A DNA stretch of 64,000 bases from Strigops habroptila (lineage: Eukaryota > Chordata > Aves > Psittaciformes > Psittacidae): contig NC_044297.2 in assembly GCF_004027225.2 (NCBI RefSeq), positions 3,120,047-3,184,046 on the forward strand, written 5' to 3'. This document shows positions 30,693-46,900 of this stretch, in pieces. The position numbers and the translations under genes are program-made. How positions within the stretch are numbered: position 1 is the stretch's first letter; every line of letters begins with the position of its first letter. Below the pieces are notes generated by a model, which saw only the letters and a list, made by a program, of their open reading frames with translations, searched no databases and had not been told where the DNA came from.

Positions 30693-33311
30693 AAGATTTC
30701 TATTCATTTTATATCAAAAGAAACATGAACTGGGAAGTTCCTTTTTGGTTTTCCCCCTTTCCTGTGCTGAAAGAGACGAATCAGACTTAATCCATTCAAT
30801 CTTTTGTATGACAATTAGACACAAAGACTTTGGTATTTCGGGGGTGGTTTTCCTGGTAACTTCTAAGCAGCCAACTCCAGGTATGTCCTTTAGATGCACC
30901 TCTCCCTGCTCTTGGACATACAGACCAAATTACTCTGGAGAGGCCAGCTTAGATGGGTACTTCCTTTTGGATTGAGGTGGCTCATAGCAGTTGGAAGTGA
31001 AGAAATGGTGAGGTTTTGGAGGGATGGGAATTGCTGCTACAACTTGCTTTGGTTGGAAATTTCAAGTACTTTATTTGAACCCCCTTTAACCAAAAGGTGC
31101 TAGACTTTTGTACACTAGACACATCAGCTTGAAGGCCTTGTCTAAAGGGCAGGTTGCCCCTGGTGCATGGGATGATCTAACAGCCTGTGTCCATGCTCCA
31201 GGTCTGCCCAGAGCGCAGGGTGTAGCAAATGTATAAACCCACCTTTTAGTGAGGTCTGAGCTGACCTGGTTTGCCTTGGGGGCAGCTGAGACCACAGTGA
31301 GTTAAAGAAATCCAGCTGAAATCCTGCAGGATCCCAAGTTTCCAGGGGGAGATCTAAGCCTTAGACCACTGCCACTGCAGGTAGTGACCCAAACTGTTCC
31401 TTTCCTGCATCTTAACGCTGCTTTGGTTTCCATTTGTCATATTTGGGGAGGACAAAAAGGGGGGAGTCAGTATTCTGAGGCTTTCCCCAGCAGTTTAGCT
31501 GCTCGGTGAGAGGGGCACAGGCTTGCTGCTGGAGGCAGTGTCCTGCCAGTGGAGAAGTGGAGTTGATCGTCAGTGGCACCAGGCTGCAAGCACGGTACTT
31601 ATCCCATTGTCACGGTTAGGAAAACTAGGGAGAAAAGCATTTTTGTCTCAGGGACCCTGACTTTGTAAAAAGCCTTGTTGCTGGCAAGTAACTGCTTGAA
31701 TGACCCACGGTCATTACCTGCCTCTGCAAGAACAACTGGATTTCAGTGTTTACAGTGTCTTCCTAGGGAGAGGACATTCAGGTAAAGTGAAAGGAATTGA
31801 ACCGAGTTACACTTGGTGTTTGTGGGGTCGTTTTCTGAACAGACCTTGTGAAAGGAAGATTTATGGTAGCAAAGGACACAAAACATCAGCCCGAAAAGTG
31901 ACGGGGCAAAGAACAGAACCTCTTGTCTCTGAACTGTCCAAAGATACGGTGAATTTTCCTTTTTTTTACTCAGAACAATGCCATATAACGTACCTTTCAC
32001 TTCCAAAAGCCAACGAATTCTTCACATACCAGATGCACAGAGGTAATAGGGTTGTGTTTTACACCCATGCAAAGCTTGAGGGGGTGTTAAAGACAAAAGT
32101 TCAGACCTAGAGAGAACATTCCTCTTTTTTTCTGTCCCTCATCCATCTGCCACTTGGCAGCAGAGTCTGTTTATTAGCTGCCATTATCATTTGTGGCCAA
32201 CATACTAATATGAGCTGATACAAGTGTAAGTGCTAACTTAGTTGTCAGAGACCAGCCTGTTGCATTTGCAATCTCATGCCCCCAGCACTTGCTACACACT
32301 ACATTTGGTTTCATTCTTCAGTGGTTGAAATATGCATTAGTCCTTTGAATAAGGGGATGATACTAAGAGAGAACTGAGGGATTTCAGCTGCTGGTACCAG
32401 TGTTCTTACTTCAGTTTTCTTTTCCCTGTTAGGAAGGAAAGTGACTTGAAAAATGCACAATAAAGGATAAGCATCAGTTTCTGCTCTAAGAAAGTCCCAT
32501 CTCCTATTGTGTCAGCTTTATGTGTTGGAAAATACACGCTAAGGGAAGGTCCATCTCCAAACCTACGACATTAGACAGCACAGCAGTCAAAATTGCATCA
32601 GTCAGTAGGCTGTAATATTACTGCCTTTTAGAGGGTTATGAACAGGGAATAGCAGAAACTTAGCGATGAGGTAATAGTATCTAAACCTTTGAGGATGATC
32701 TCATTTAGGATTGTTCTACATTCAAGTTGGAGATTTCCATTAGTAACTAAAAACTACGTTTTACATGAGTGTTTTTCGCTAAGGAAAAGACCCAAATCAG
32801 CCAAAGTGGTATTAAAAAGGGTGGGTTTTTTGTGTGACTTCACAGCAAAGACAATAGTTTGGAATAAATAGGTCTTAATGCTTTTTTTGTTTTAATTGAA
32901 AACATTACTGCTGAAATATTCTTGTAACTTCAACTGTCACAAGAGTAAAAAGGCAAAACCAAGGTTGAAATCGGGCTTCACAAGCCAGAATGCACTGTTG
33001 CGTTTGCATTCAGGTTTCTTCTTTGTGTGTCTCATCTCCTTTATTTCCCAGAGTAGATCCGTCACTACATGTACATCTTTATTCCATCTCTCTCTTTAAC
33101 CGAGAGAGGTTTTGTCCTCTTTCCATCATCTGAAATCTTGGAAGGTTTGAGTTTTAAAACCGCTGTGTATAACAAAGCAAACACAGGTTTGTGGCGCTGC
33201 TGTGATACCTGAGAATTGCTGGCGGGAGCATGGTAATGCTTTACCAGTCCAGTCTTTGATCTTCTTATGTATTAAAAGCCTTTTTATTTTGGTATTTGCT
33301 ACGACAATAAA
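30693..33311 (+). other. ERLIN2: ERLIN2 3' UTR and candidate polyadenylation signals
   Basis: No gene follows the ERLIN2 stop for 3.8 kb. AATAAA words on the + strand lie at 32459-32464, 32863-32868 and 33306-33311. A long 3' UTR of about 1.8-2.6 kb, as known for human ERLIN2, would fit any of them. The last is preceded by an AT-rich stretch. Which is used needs transcript data. Confidence 0.5.
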
Positions 33312-34400
33312 ATGGCCTTCGATTTTAATATTGCTCCTTTCTTTCCCCTTTATGGATCACCTTTAACACAATGTGTAGATCTATTTGCAAGAGAAGGTTT
33401 AGCAGGGTGTAACATCGAGGCTGCTGCTGCTGCTCCAGGGGGAGAGTGTGGGGTGCTGTGGGTCGGTGCTGAGCTGGCATTGCCCCATGTGCTGCTGCAC
33501 GGTGCCATTCTCCCCTTCCAAGGAACAGGAGACAGGAAAGCATCGCTCCAGCAGAAGAAGAAGGTGGAAGTGTCACCGTCAGCTCAAGGAATGCCGCCAG
33601 CATTAGCAGGGCAGGGCGACAAACACAGTAACAAGCCTTTAATGTCAAATAGTGAGGATTTGGTCAAGTTTGCAGAACATCGTCATGTTTTAGCACACAA
33701 AGAGCCTTGTGGCTGCTTTTCACCAGCTGTGTCAATACAGTCGTTGCTGGGAACAGGGGAGAGTTCTGCACATTAAGACAAGTATTTAGCTAATGGGTTC
33801 CAGCTGGCAGGTCCCATTCTTTCCATCTGACTCGCTGTGATAAAGGCTGGCATTGTCCTGGTGCTCCCACAACCCAGTGTTGCCCTGCTTTATAAAGGGG
33901 TGCTTTCCTCTAGTAAGTGCAATTTGCACTCTAGGGAGATGGTTTTTCATGCCCAATGTCATTGTGGGACGGGTTGTTGTGGACTTTGCGGTGGTTTTTC
34001 TTGCAGTATTCAAGGTATATAGCTCAAAACGAGCCCTGCAGTGTCGTGATGGGCAGAACCACAGGGCTGCTGCCTGCCACGTTCTCTTCCCAGTCATCAG
34101 AGCCAGGGAGGGACCTGCTGCCCCCTTCCTCAGCCGCCTGAAGGCTCCTGCTTGGATCTTCCCCCTCAGGACCTCCTGCTCTCCTAAGGGGAGGCTGCGG
34201 TGCCCGGGCAGGTTATGAGGCGCTGACACCGCTCTTGTTCCTCACAACAGGACCCCCAGCGCGGCACCAGGCTCCATCCCAGCCACGGCAAGGGCAGGAA
34301 AGGGGGTGCTCGGGCAGCACCGGTACCGCAGCCGGGACGCGCCGCCCATGGCGGGCTCGCTGTGAGGGAAGCCACCACAACCCCCCTCCCCTCAGCCGCC
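33312..34400. other. Intergenic DNA between ERLIN2 and PLPBP
   Basis: Short unique intergenic stretch, becoming CpG-rich after about 34200. No coding exon, RNA gene or transposon was recognised. Confidence 0.55.
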
Positions 34401-34508
34401 CCAACATGGCGCCGCCGCCACCGCCCAGCCCCGCCGCCATTGGTGGGCGCTGCGCGGCGGAGCGATGCTATTGGCCGGCGGAGCGGGAGGGGCGGGGCCA
34501 GGCGGGGG
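34401..34508 (+). promoter_or_regulatory. PLPBP: PLPBP promoter: YY1-type site, two inverted CCAAT boxes, GC box
   Basis: In order: AACATGGCGCC (34403-34413), a match to the YY1 consensus; ATTGG (34439-34443); ATTGG (34470-34474); and GGGGCGGGGC (34489-34498), just before the ATG at 34509. Two inverted CCAAT boxes 31 bases apart are typical of NF-Y controlled housekeeping promoters. No TATA box. Transcription may start only a few bases before the coding region, so the YY1 site could lie at or above the start site. Confidence 0.7.
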
Positions 34509-38269
<3,761 letters not shown>

Positions 38270-39731
38270 GTGCAAAACCAAGTGGCCTCACCAGAGGACA
38301 GCTGATGGGAGACCTCACTATGCATTCTTCCCTCCCTCCGTGTTGGCACCCAGTCGTGATGGTGAGAGGGAATTCCTCCTAACAGAACAGAGGCCAGGAA
38401 TGCCTCACCATTTATTGTGATTGTAGAGTACCCATAGGAACTGGAAATCTGTAGAACCAACAAATGCTAAGAAAGTGTCTGCTTGAAAGTGACTGTGGTA
38501 TCTTGGCTCCTTCAGGGTCCTTGGGTTGACAAGGTGGAACAAAGTATGGAGCTGCTCGTGAACAAGCTGTGTCTGCAGCAGTGTCAGTGAGTTTGGTTTC
38601 ACTGAGGACGAAATTCTTCATTAAACAAGTTATAACCTTGCCAGAGAGCCTGTAAATGTTTCCCCAAACAAAAGCTCTGCACGTGGTGGCTCCTGAGGGA
38701 TGCTGTGAACAGGAGCTGTGGTAGAGCCACGCTGTGACACTGCAGAGGGCAAAGAGCAAGCACCTGAGGATGGGTGAGGAACAGGGTTGCTCCTGGTTTG
38801 GATGCAGAGGGCAAGTGTGGGAGTGTCTTTTTGCCTGGAGTTTGTGTTTGTCCTTTCCAGGCTGACTTTTCCCGTTGGTTCCATGTCTGCTCAGGTCTTC
38901 TGGGATGCTTTCAACCTTCCCCTCTTGTAGTGGTGGGAGTTACTTTCATCCTGCCTCGTAGTTCTTTGAAAGTCTTGAGTTCTTTTGGGTCAGAATGGGG
39001 CTTTTCTGCAAGCTCCCTGCTCTGCTTTGCTTTCCAAGGAGAGTCTCTTGGCTGTTTGGTGCCTCCAGCATCCTGCCTGCATGTCTGAGGCTGAGAATAC
39101 CCCCTTGTCTCACAGGGCAGCACTGATGTTGGCTTTTCCTTTGGGAAAAGTACTCCAGAAAGGAAACTATTACTGTTCTGCTGTGTTCTAGGTTTCTGGA
39201 AAGAATCATGTCACCACTGGCAGAGCTTCTAGGCTGTGTCTTAATATTTTAAGCACTGGTTTAAGCTCCACTTCTCCTGGAAGAGGGAAATGAGGCTCTT
39301 CCACTGCAGTAGCTGTTTCATTTAGAGCTGTGTTATGTCACCTGCTGTTTGGCCAACAATAGCTATAGCAAATCTCTTCTTTTAACCCATGTTACAACTG
39401 AGGTTTGCGGCTTTTGTGTGCTGCTGAGAGAAGGAGACATCAGTTGCCAGCAGAACCATCCTTCCCAGGCTTTTCTCTGTGTGCCCACAGTTAAATCCAG
39501 CTGTTGGTTTTACTCTCTGGCTATAAATGCTGAATGTAAATGAAAAGAGCCAACTCTTTAACCTGTCGTAGCTCCTTGCTTTAGAAGCAACATGCAGCCT
39601 GAGCCACCCTCCTCAGCACTGCACCGTCTGTTGTTTCCTAGTCCATTAAGAAGTGGTGAATTCTAATACCATCTGTGCCAACTCGAAAGCTATTAAAGAT
39701 GTTATTTTTATGTGCCAGACTGGTGAATAAA
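38270..39731 (+). other. PLPBP: PLPBP 3' UTR
   Basis: The region after TAG (38267-38269) has no coding features. A canonical AATAAA at 39726-39731, with TGAGTTGTCCTTG just after it, is the best polyadenylation candidate, giving a 3' UTR of about 1.5 kb; an ATTAAA at about 38619 is an earlier alternative. Confidence 0.55.
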
Positions 39732-42700
39732 TGCCCTGAGTTGTCCTTGAAGCTGTTTCCCCAACCTGGAGCTGCTCTGGAGCCACACTGGCTTGTATTA
39801 GGGAGAAGGGTGGTTTGAAAGGTGGCTAGAACAGAGCTGGCGAAGGGAGTAGGAGCTGGGATTTTTGGATCAGAAAGGGGAAAATAGCTGCGGAGCTTGG
39901 AGAGGTGGCATGAGCTGTTCCTGGAGCAGCCCTCTGGGTGGCACTGCTCCCCAGCGCGGGGCAGCTCCTCGGAGCAGGAATGACCCTTGGAAATAACCGG
40001 ACTTCCCAGCTGATGGTTGAAGTGAATCCCTTCCTCTTCCCCCTCTCTCTCCCCAGAAGATCTGAGCGCAGATCCTCGTGTGTGTGAATTTCACAACGTG
40101 AGAAGCCTTTGGCTTGTTTTACAGCACAAAGTCAGGGCTTGGCTCTGTCTGAGCTCGATTCCAACGTGCTCAGAGTCTGCTGCTGTCCTGTGTCTTTGCT
40201 CCTTCTCTTATGCAGAAGCAGCACGCAGGGAATGGACGTGGTCTGCTCCCTGAGCTTGCAGAGCCAGCCCAGCACATCCCCAGGTCCTTCTCAGGGCTGC
40301 TCCATCCATTCTCCACCCAGCCTGTAGTTGTATTTGGGATTGCCCTGCCCCAGGGGCAGGACCTTGCACTTGGATGAGGTTTGCACGGCCCCACCTCTCC
40401 AGTGTGTCCAGATCCCTATGGATCTCATCCCTTCCCTCCAGTGCATCTTGCCCCAGAGCTTCCCCATGCTTCTCCCATGGCCAGGCCTCCCTGAAGCCCT
40501 GACCAGCACCTTCTGCTCCTCCTTTGGGCACCCATCAAGCCGGGATGGTCGGAGCCCTGATGCTGCCAGACACGTGTCCATGGACCACCTGCTCCTTCCA
40601 CAGCATCACCCAGCAGATGGGAAGTGCTGGTCACCGGCGTGGAGCCAACAAGCTGGAGATGAAAGACTCCACGGCCTCGGAATGAACCCCTCTCCCTGCT
40701 CCAACACCTCGGCCTCTGCATCACAAGTTTATTCCCCATTGGAAGCACTTGGCGGGATTACTGCAGCAGCAGCGCTCGCTCCTCGGGCACTGTCAGTGTT
40801 TGCCTTGGAGGAATGTGTCCAGCAGATGAAGGCCCAGAGGGACTCCTCCTCCTCCTCTTCCCTCATGACTTGCAGCCCTTGGCTTGGCTGTCACCTCCTG
40901 GGGTAAAGGTACAGCCCCATGTCCCACAGCACTCCCTGCACTGACTCTTGTGTCACAATATCCCTTGGAGGAGTCTGCCCAAGCTGATCCCTCCCCAAAG
41001 CCGTGTTGGCACATGGATGGAGTGGAGAAAAACTCATCCCGGGAGCATCTGAAAGGAATAAAACTAGGCTGGGGTGATGGGGTGGCTGCCTGTGGCCATC
41101 ATCATCCTCAGGGAAGCAGCCTCTCCTGGTAGAGGCACTCTGAAGCTGCCGAGCTCCGCAGGCTCCGGTTCCCGTTAGGTGAGGGTCCAGGCATCGCTTA
41201 CAAAGCCAGCTTTGATTTAGTTCTTTATCAGATCATATCCTTTGTGTTCCAAAGGGTCTGGAGCTGAGCCGCCTGCTTGGCATGGGAAAACCCAGGGATT
41301 TGGGCCATTCCCTGCTCTGCCTGGGGCAGGTGAGAGCATGGCCATGGCCAGAGCAGCTCACCCGGAGCAGAGCCCATTGCTGCAGGCCTTCAAAGTGGGA
41401 AGTGTGTTTATTTCTGGGATATCAGGTTTCCGGCAGGAAGGCCGACAACTGCCAAGGTTTTTATTGGATCCTAGTGAAAGGAATTTAGAGAGTCCTGTGC
41501 TTGTTGTCTTTCCCCCCCCTCCTTCTCCCTATGCCTGCAGCGGTTAAGGAGCATTTTTACCTTTGAATGGGAGCGAGGGGCACAGGGATTTGGCATCCGG
41601 CACCTCCATGGTGATGGAGTTTCAAACAGGTTGCCTTGTTGTCTCCCAGGCTGGAGGCATCAGGAGGGGTCAAGGCTGGAAAAGCACAGAGAGAGGGGCT
41701 TGGAAGTACTTGAAAGAACCTGAACTCCGTTGGGCTCAAAGCATGTGGGAAGTGTTGCTTGAGCTCCTCTCCTCATCGCAGGGCTGGGGCCGGGTATTTC
41801 ACATTTGTTCCTCGTTTTGGACAAGGTTTTGACTGTTCTTGGAGGTAGTGTTATAGGAGGTTGAAATTCTGAAGACCACGTACAGTGGCTTGATTGCTTC
41901 AATGTGGTCTGGAGGCAGCCCTTAGATGCTGCCAGCACTGACCAACATCCTCCAGGGCCCCCCGAGAGCCGCGCCAAGCCCCGTTCCTGTCCACACATGG
42001 CTTAATGCTGAGGTTTCTCAGGGCTCCTTCTAGCCCTGCTCTGGGGCAGGGGAAGCAGAGAGGCAGCAACTGTGGTTTGGGGCAGCATCAGACCTGCCTT
42101 TGGTAGGAACAGGAGCAGTTCCCCAGCTCTCCCTGAGGAGGAGAAACTGAATAGGCTATTAAGGCAATACAGAAGAACCCAGAGTGAGCAGCACGGCTGC
42201 CCATGGCAGGATATGAGCCCAAATCCACTTGAATTCCCTGCAGGCACTCGGTATCACGACACTGGGCCATTCCCCTGCTGAAATCCTGTGTCCTGCTCCC
42301 AGCTCTTGTGCTGAATACAGGCTCTTTCCTTGGAGACAAGGATTCCTGAATTCAGGGTTTGATCCAGTGAAAGAAGCCCTTTGCACTGCAGCGTTTTGGG
42401 ATGTTCCTGCTTGCTGCTGGGCTGGATGTGCTGGGAATGCCTAAATCCAGCATCAGCCAAGGGGTCTCTTCTCCCCTTAGTGGGGAGCCTGCAGAGGAGG
42501 AGGGATGGGTTTGGGGAGGGGTTTCGTATGGAGCAGATGCTCGCAGGATCTCGGAGCGGATGCTGGACACAAGCGGTTTCCTGTTGCTCTTCCAGCTTCA
42601 GCTGCAGGATCTGGGACCAGCATCCTGCAGCACAGGGCACGGGAGGGTAATTCCTGCAATGGAAAAACAGGGAGGGGGGGAATAACCAGAGGGGAAAATG

Positions 42701-43384
42701 GGAGTTTGCTGTTGATTTTTGGCTCTTTACTAAGATGATGCCACTCTCCAGGGCTCTGGAGTCCTCCAGATCCACAAAAGCACATGTGGAAACAGCTTGG
42801 GAGCTTGTGCTGATGAGTATCTCTGCTGAGTATCTCCTCTTCCCAACACCCACCGCCACAGCAAGTTGTATTTGTTTGGAGAAAGGAGTAAATTTCTTTT
42901 GCCCTCCAGGAACTATTGGTCCTGGAGAGAAACCACATTCCCAGAGTGGCCTCTTGTCGTCCTTCCATGACCCTCTTCCTCCACTCGCTGGCACGGGGTC
43001 CTGGAGACTTCATTGCCTGCTTTTGATCCCTTTTGATTTGAAGCTGCAGTGAGCCGTGGCCTCAGAGAAGCTGAGCCCAGAGAGGGGAGAGGGGACGTGG
43101 GAGGGAGAAAGGGGAAGCTAAATATTGAACTTAGTGTGGAAACCGCTGAGGCAAACAGGGAAGGCAAGAAGGGAAGAGCGTTAACTGCGGGGCGGAGGCC
43201 AGGAGGGGATGGAGCAGCGTGACCATGCAGTGAACTGTGTGAGTTTGGGCAGGGGCTTCCTCCGTGGTGCGGGGTCCTGGAAGGCGATAGGAGCCCCCTC
43301 AGAGCCCCCACATATAGGGGGGGCTGATGGGACCCTGTGTGTGCCACCACCCTGGGCACAGCACCCTGTGCCACAGTGAGGCAT
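39732..43384. other. Intergenic DNA between PLPBP and ADGRA2
   Basis: No coding exon was recognised. One CR1 fragment (40220-40455) is listed separately. The rest is unique, moderately GC-rich sequence that gains CpG toward 43.6 kb. Confidence 0.55.
40220..40455 (-). mobile_element. CR1 LINE fragment, internal 3' UTR part
   Basis: The minus strand reads, in CR1 order, 'tctggacacactggagagg', 'aagtgcaaggtcctgcccct', 'aatcccaaatacaactacag' and 'ctgagaaggacctggggatg'. This is the region of CR1 upstream of the terminal tail; both ends are missing. It is old, with many substitutions. Confidence 0.7.
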
Positions 43385-43389
43385 TGCAT

Positions 43390-43525
43390 TGGACCCTATG
43401 GACCACATGCACAGGGGGGTATCAAATTGGGACTCTATGGACCACATGCACAGGGGGGCATCAAATTGGGACTCTATGGACCACATGCACAGGGGGGCAT
43501 CACATCGGGCCCCTATGGACCACAT
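43390..43525. repeat. 39-bp minisatellite upstream of ADGRA2, 3.5 copies
   Basis: Units begin CTATGGACCACATGCACAGG and continue to CATCAAATTGGGA; unit starts at 43396 and 43435 show a 39-bp period. Because 39 is a multiple of 3, an open frame of 13-residue repeats ([13 protein letters not shown]) persists and is in frame with the ADGRA2 start codon. Confidence 0.92.
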
Positions 43526-43619
43526 GCGCTCTGGACCACGCAGGGCTCCAGCCCCCCCGCTGATGTCCAGGGCTCCACCTTGGAACCGGGATGGGACCTG
43601 GAGCTTCTCGCCCTCCGGG

Positions 43620-43922
43620 ACGGCGCAGACCCGTAGCTCCGGGGCTGCAGCTCTGGGTTCTGCGGGACCCAGCGGAGCTCCATCCGCAGCCCTCGGGGGC
43701 TGCAGCTCCGCGTCCTGCGGGACCGCCCGGGCGGGGAGCGGAGCCGATGCCCCCGGCGGGGCCGGGGGGGGCGGGCCGGGGCGGGCCGGGGGAGGCGCCA
43801 GGGCCGGCGGCGGAGCGGGGCAAGCAGGGGGGAGGCGGCGCCGCCGGAGCCGCCCCGGGGAGCGGGGCGGCGGCGGCGGTCGCAGAGCCGGAGCCCGGAG
43901 CCCGTGGCCCGCGGCCGGGGCC
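43620..43922 (+). promoter_or_regulatory. ADGRA2: ADGRA2 CpG-island promoter and 5' UTR
   Basis: Very CpG-dense sequence with G-rich GC-box runs (43755-43800) precedes the start codon; the island continues to about 44450 through exon 1 and into intron 1. No TATA box was recognised. The transcription start cannot be fixed from sequence. Confidence 0.65.
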
Positions 43923-46900
43923 ATGCGGCGGGCGGCGGCGCTGGTGCTGCTGGCGGCGGCGCTGAGCGGAGGAGCCGCGGCGCGGGGCTGCCCCGCACAG
44001 AGCCTGGGCTGTAAGTGCGGGGCCGAACGGCCCAAAGCGCCCGGTGGCTCCGCCGCGCCCCGGCGGCGGGTGGTCTGCAGCGGCGGGGGGCTCCCGGCGC
44101 CGCCCGAGCCGCGCCTCCTGCCCGAAGGCACCGCCACGCTGTGAGTACCGCGCACCGGGCACCGCTCCCCTGCCCCGGCATCCCCCCGGCCCCGGGCATC
44201 GGCTCAGGGCATCGCCCCCCGACCCCGGCATCACCCCCCGGCCCCGGCATCGCCCCCCGATCCCGGATATCGGCCCCGAAAGAGTCGCGCCGAGCCCGCT
44301 CCGTGCTGCTCGACGGCCCCGAAGCGGGGATGAAGCAGCGGGACCCCCCCGCATCGTTCCACGCTGGCGGGTACCGGGGCCGCGCTCTCACGGCTGGTGG
44401 GGACACGGGGACCGGGGGGCGATGCCCCGGCCGAGGGGTTGTTCTCGCTCCTTAAGTGATCCCGCACCGAGAGCAGCGCTGCTCGGTTCTGTGTTAACAA
44501 CCTTTAAACTCCAGCAAAGCGGGGTGTTGCGGCCGCGGAGCGCCGGAGGGACCCCGCTCTCCCCACGGCGCAAGGGTTTAATGTGGGGACGGGAGCTGGA
44601 AATCCAGGAAACAGGCTCCTTCTCCACGCTTCCCTCCTCAGCGTTTGTGGCTGAGCGCTGGGAGAGGATGTTTTTGTTTGAAAGCGGCTGTTCTCACTGG
44701 AATACTCGCTGGGAAGAGATGAGGAGCAGTCAGTGGGGTTCGGGGTTGTGCAAAGGGTCTAAAGCTGCTTCCCAAAAGCTTCCTCATGCCCTTGGTGCCA
44801 GAGGGTCGGGGTTTTGGGCTCCTGGCGGAGGAGATGTTTGAATTAGAACCTGGTTTGGAGGGCAGGGCCGCAGTGCTGGTGCTGCTGCTTTCACCCTGAG
44901 GGTGCCCATGGCCTCAGCTCTCCACCTTCTGCTCCTTGGTGGGGTTTGCTGGGTGCTGCGGAGGATTGGGGCTCCTGGTCCCATCTTGCTTGAACCTCAT
45001 GTGCTTGAACCTGCTTCGTTTCATTGCCGTGATTTCTGAGCATCTCTTGCTTCCCCACGTCTGTGCTGCTCACTGAGAGTGGCTTCGTTTTGGGGTGATG
45101 TTGTCTGCTTTGTGATGAGAGTGGCTTCGTTTTGGCGTGATGTTGTGTGCTTTGTGACAATGGGGTGGCTGCAAAGGAGACCCAGCTGATGCCACCAGCC
45201 CTCATGTGGTGGGTGCCCCTGAAGCATGTCTGTGAGTGCCATGAGCAGGATCTGAAGCGTGATGGTTGTATTAAAGGTGTAAATCACTGGAGCAACAGCA
45301 CCGGTGTGTGTCCTGGGTGTCCCTTGGTGGGTGATGCAGGCTGCAGGGCAGGTGGAGCTGCTCCCACTCTCCTTGGCTGTCTTTGCTCTTCATTTCTTTC
45401 CTCTTACAGCCCTTTCCTACACATCAGCCCCGGCAAATACCAGGGGAGGACCTTGGAGTCCTTAATCAGTTGATATTTGGGGAAAGCATCCCTGTTCTGG
45501 TGCCTTCTGCAGCAGAAGCGGTGTAACCACAGCTCGGATCAGGAGTGGAGCCCCATGCTGGTGGGATGTGGGGTTTGGAGCTGTCTGTGGCGAGGCCGGC
45601 TCCCTCAGAGGGGCCGGGATGACCGTGCAGAAGCATTTAGGGCATTACACGATCCCACTAAAACGTGACATGAAACCTACAGGCGTAGGCAGAAACCTAC
45701 AAATATGTGGTGACCCTGAGCTCTGCTCTCGCGCAGTAAACATGATTTATTCCAAACCCTTTCCAGATGGAACAATCAAAACCAGAGGCTCTGGCTTCAG
45801 GAAGATCTCCTGGAGCTGCTTGGGGTGCGGAGGGGGCCCGGGCACGTGGCAAGGGCTGCGTGTGCCTCAGGGGACATCCCACTGGGGACAGGCAGGTTTT
45901 GAGCCCCATGGGCTCCTATCCATGCCCTGAGGGATGCTCAGGTCCAATCTGTGCCCCCAGGGGTGCTCAGATCCCGCCTGTGCTCCCAGGGATGCTCCCA
46001 GATATGCTCCCAGGGATGCTCGGAATCCCTGTGCGTGTTCTGTGCAGAGTAACTCTTATAAGCAGAGCCCTGTTCCAGTCTCCATCCAGTCTGGCCTGGA
46101 AGCAGGCATGTGTTAGCACTGAGGAGCAGCATTGGTGCTGTGCACAGAGGGGAGGGCTCCTTTACCGGGACACAGGGACGGCTGGAGCCGGTCTGTGCCC
46201 TGCGGGTCCCTCACCCCGGCTCTCGTCTGGCTTTTCCCACACTCTGGGTTTACTTCTTTATTTATCTTTCATTATTAGGCCTGTGCTGAGGAATCCAAAG
46301 CTGCCTCCACAGCAGCTGCTGCTGATTTACCCCCCGCGCCTGAGAAGCGCTCGCTGGCACCGCAGCGATGGGCAGAGCAGGGGATGAGGGATGCCCCATG
46401 TCCCAGGGCATGCGGCAGTTCCTCATGGGGGGCCATGTACTGAGTGGAGCTGCGGCTCCTTTCCTCTTCCCCCTGCTCCTTTCCTCTTCCTTCAGCTCCT
46501 TTCCTCTTCCTTCAGCTCCTTTCCTCTTCCCTCGGCCCCTCGCAGGGATCGCTGCTTGGGGAAAGAGCAAACCAGAGCCGAAGCAGCGCCCGCAGATGTG
46601 GAGCAGCAGAAATTAGCTCCATGTGGGGAAGCCATGGTGCAAGGAACCGTGGATGGGGGTGCTGGGAATCGGTGGTCCTGCTCCATCCTGATGCTGGGTG
46701 CAACACCCAGGGCTGCGGTGTTGGAGCCCTTCAAGCTGTGTGATGGAGGTGGGTTAGGGAGATGGGGTGTTTCGGTTCTTGCCTTAATATCCACAACCAT
46801 CCCGGCTGTGTCCTGCCAGTCTTTGGTCCTGTTCATGCCATGGGGAGACCTGCTGGGACTAGTGCAGGCAGAAGCGCTGCCTTCCTCATGGAGCAGTCAC

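Noticed and set aside
43181-44406. Long minus-strand frames over the ADGRA2 CpG island
   Set aside because: No conserved domain; the + strand here has a verified signal peptide and cysteine-rich start of ADGRA2 ending at a proper donor.
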